A DNA stretch of 64,000 bases, taken from positions 1 through 64,000 of the forward strand of contig JALHJB010000006.1 in the NCBI GenBank assembly GCA_022839745.1, in the 5' to 3' direction. The notes beneath the pieces were generated by a model that was not told the origin of the DNA, did no database searches, and saw only the letters and a list, made by a program, of their open reading frames with translations. Shown here one piece after another: positions 63,108 through 64,000 of the stretch; positions within the stretch are counted from its first letter, which is position 1; each line of letters begins with the position of its first letter. This stretch comes from Actinomycetes bacterium. Lineage in GTDB: Bacteria > Actinomycetota > Coriobacteriia > Anaerosomatales > Anaerosomataceae. The position numbers and the translations under genes are program-made.

Positions 63108-64000
63108 ATGGACACTCCGCACACCACCTGGCCGGGACGCGCCGTCTTGCACGTGGACATGGACGCGTTCTTCGCCTCGATCGAGCAGCTCGACCACCCT
63201 GAATGGCGAGGTCTGCCGGTGATCGTGGGCGGCTCGGCCACCACTCGCGGCGTGGTCTCAACGGCATCGTACGAGGCCAGGCGGTACGGGGTGCACTCGG
63301 CGATGCCCTCCGCGCAGGCGGCTCGCCTGTGCCCGGACGCCATCTGGGCCCCCTCGAGATTCGACCGCTATCACGAGGTCTCCCGCGCGGTGGTTGCGGT
63401 GTTCGAGCGGCTCACGCCCTTCGTGCAGCAGGTGTCCGTGGATGAGGCCTACCTGGACGTGACACCCACCGCCCACCGGCCCACCCACCCGCTCGAGGTG
63501 GCCCGGACGATCCAGGCCGAGGTCGACGCAATGGGTCTCTCGTGCTCGATCGGCGTGGCTACGTGCAAGACCGTGGCCAAGATCGCCTCGGATGCGGACA
63601 AGCCGCACGGGATCACCGTGGTGCGTCCGGGAGATGAGGCGGCGTTCCTCGCGCCCATGTCCGTACGCGCGCTGCCGGGCGTTGGCGCCGCAACCGCCGA
63701 GCGTCTGCGGGTCGCGGGCATCCGGACCCTCGGAGAGCTTGCGGGGCTCGATGACGGCAGTGCGCTGCAGCTCATGGGCTCATCCGGACAGGAGCTTGTC
63801 CGCAGGGCGCGAGGCATCGACGACCGGCCCGTGCATGACCCCGACGCGGTGAAGTCCGTCTCCAACGAGCACACGTTCGGCACCGACGTGCGCACCCGTG
63901 CAGAGATCGAGACGGCACTGAAGAAGCTCGTGGAGCGCGTCTCAGAGCGGCTCCGCCGCAAGGGTCTGCAGGGCCGCACCGCCACCGTGAAGCTGCGGTA
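63108..64000 (+). CDS. dinB: DNA polymerase IV (3' end cut by window)
   Basis: A Y-family translesion polymerase; 297 codons are visible without a stop. Catalytic acids are seen in VDMDAFFASIE (D17, D19) and SVDEAYLDV near 108. The steric-gate FF pair, the fingers YEARRYGVHSAM, and the helix-hairpin-helix ALPGVGAATAERL also match. TACACT lies 6 bases before the ATG and no ribosome site is visible, suggesting a leaderless mRNA. The C-terminal little-finger domain is only begun. Confidence 0.93.
   Translation, partial: MDTPHTTWPGRAVLHVDMDAFFASIEQLDHPEWRGLPVIVGGSATTRGVVSTASYEARRYGVHSAMPSAQAARLCPDAIWAPSRFDRYHEVSRAVVAVFERLTPFVQQVSVDEAYLDVTPTAHRPTHPLEVARTIQAEVDAMGLSCSIGVATCKTVAKIASDADKPHGITVVRPGDEAAFLAPMSVRALPGVGAATAERLRVAGIRTLGELAGLDDGSALQLMGSSGQELVRRARGIDDRPVHDPDAVKSVSNEHTFGTDVRTRAEIETALKKLVERVSERLRRKGLQGRTATVKLR

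Overview
The window is 64 kb of gene-dense, high-GC bacterial chromosome with no mobile element, CRISPR array or phage. It combines actinobacterial traits with traits more often seen in Firmicutes. The actinobacterial ones are a WhiG/FliA-type sigma factor, a DEDDh exonuclease fused to a GIY-YIG nuclease, an Ala/Lys-rich tail on S16, many GTG starts and several apparently leaderless genes. The Firmicute-like ones are TrmFO, FabK, FakA/DegV, a full ECF transporter set and a dprA-trmFO-xer order. My best guess, by inference only, is an anaerobic high-GC Gram-positive such as a member of the Coriobacteriia.

From 1 to about 35.5 kb almost everything lies on the minus strand in a long, tightly packed, housekeeping supra-cluster. 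In transcription order it runs asp23, fakA, degV(fakB), recG, rsmD, coaD, a coiled-coil gene, yceD, rpmF, a terminator, a fused ADP-forming acyl-CoA synthetase, a DRTGG protein, plsX, fabH, fabK, fabD, fabG, acpP, a second FabK/NMO-like flavoprotein, fabF, rnc, smc, ftsY, lepB2, ffh, rpsP, khpA, rimM, trmD, lepB1, rplS, a terminator, rnhB, yraN, comM/yifB, dprA, trmFO, xerC/D, a sigma factor, and a response regulator cut by the window edge. The set joins fatty-acid synthesis and activation, protein targeting (SRP, SRP receptor, two signal peptidases), ribosome and tRNA maturation, and chromosome maintenance.

From 35.7 to 47.6 kb there are short transcription units: rpmB, a GAF-GAF-HD-GYP signalling protein with altered key residues, thiN-thiT behind a TPP riboswitch, an exported M23 peptidase, a membrane PASTA protein with a degenerate amidase domain, an FmdB-type zinc ribbon, glpX, rsmB-fmt-def and priA. 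Two convergent gene pairs end in the same overlapping CTAG.

From 47.7 to 57 kb come metK behind a SAM-I riboswitch, a divergent psiE-like gene, gltX, tRNA-Gln(CTG), tRNA-Glu(CTC), glnS, an FMN riboswitch driving ribU-ecfA1-ecfA2-ecfT, and the RNase P RNA. ThiT at 38 kb has no energising module beside it, so it probably depends on the FMN-controlled EcfA1A2T.

The end (57 to 64 kb) holds a fused ChlI/ChlD-like AAA+/VWA protein, an acidic Cys-motif protein of unknown function, the DEDDh/GIY-YIG nuclease, endonuclease IV, and the start of DNA polymerase IV. I did not find a clearly new multi-gene system. The most interesting loci are the inactivated-looking amidase, the unknown Cys-tailed acidic protein, the divergent HD-GYP, the second Cys-motif FabK-like enzyme, the GlnRS/tRNA island and the FMN/thiamine link.
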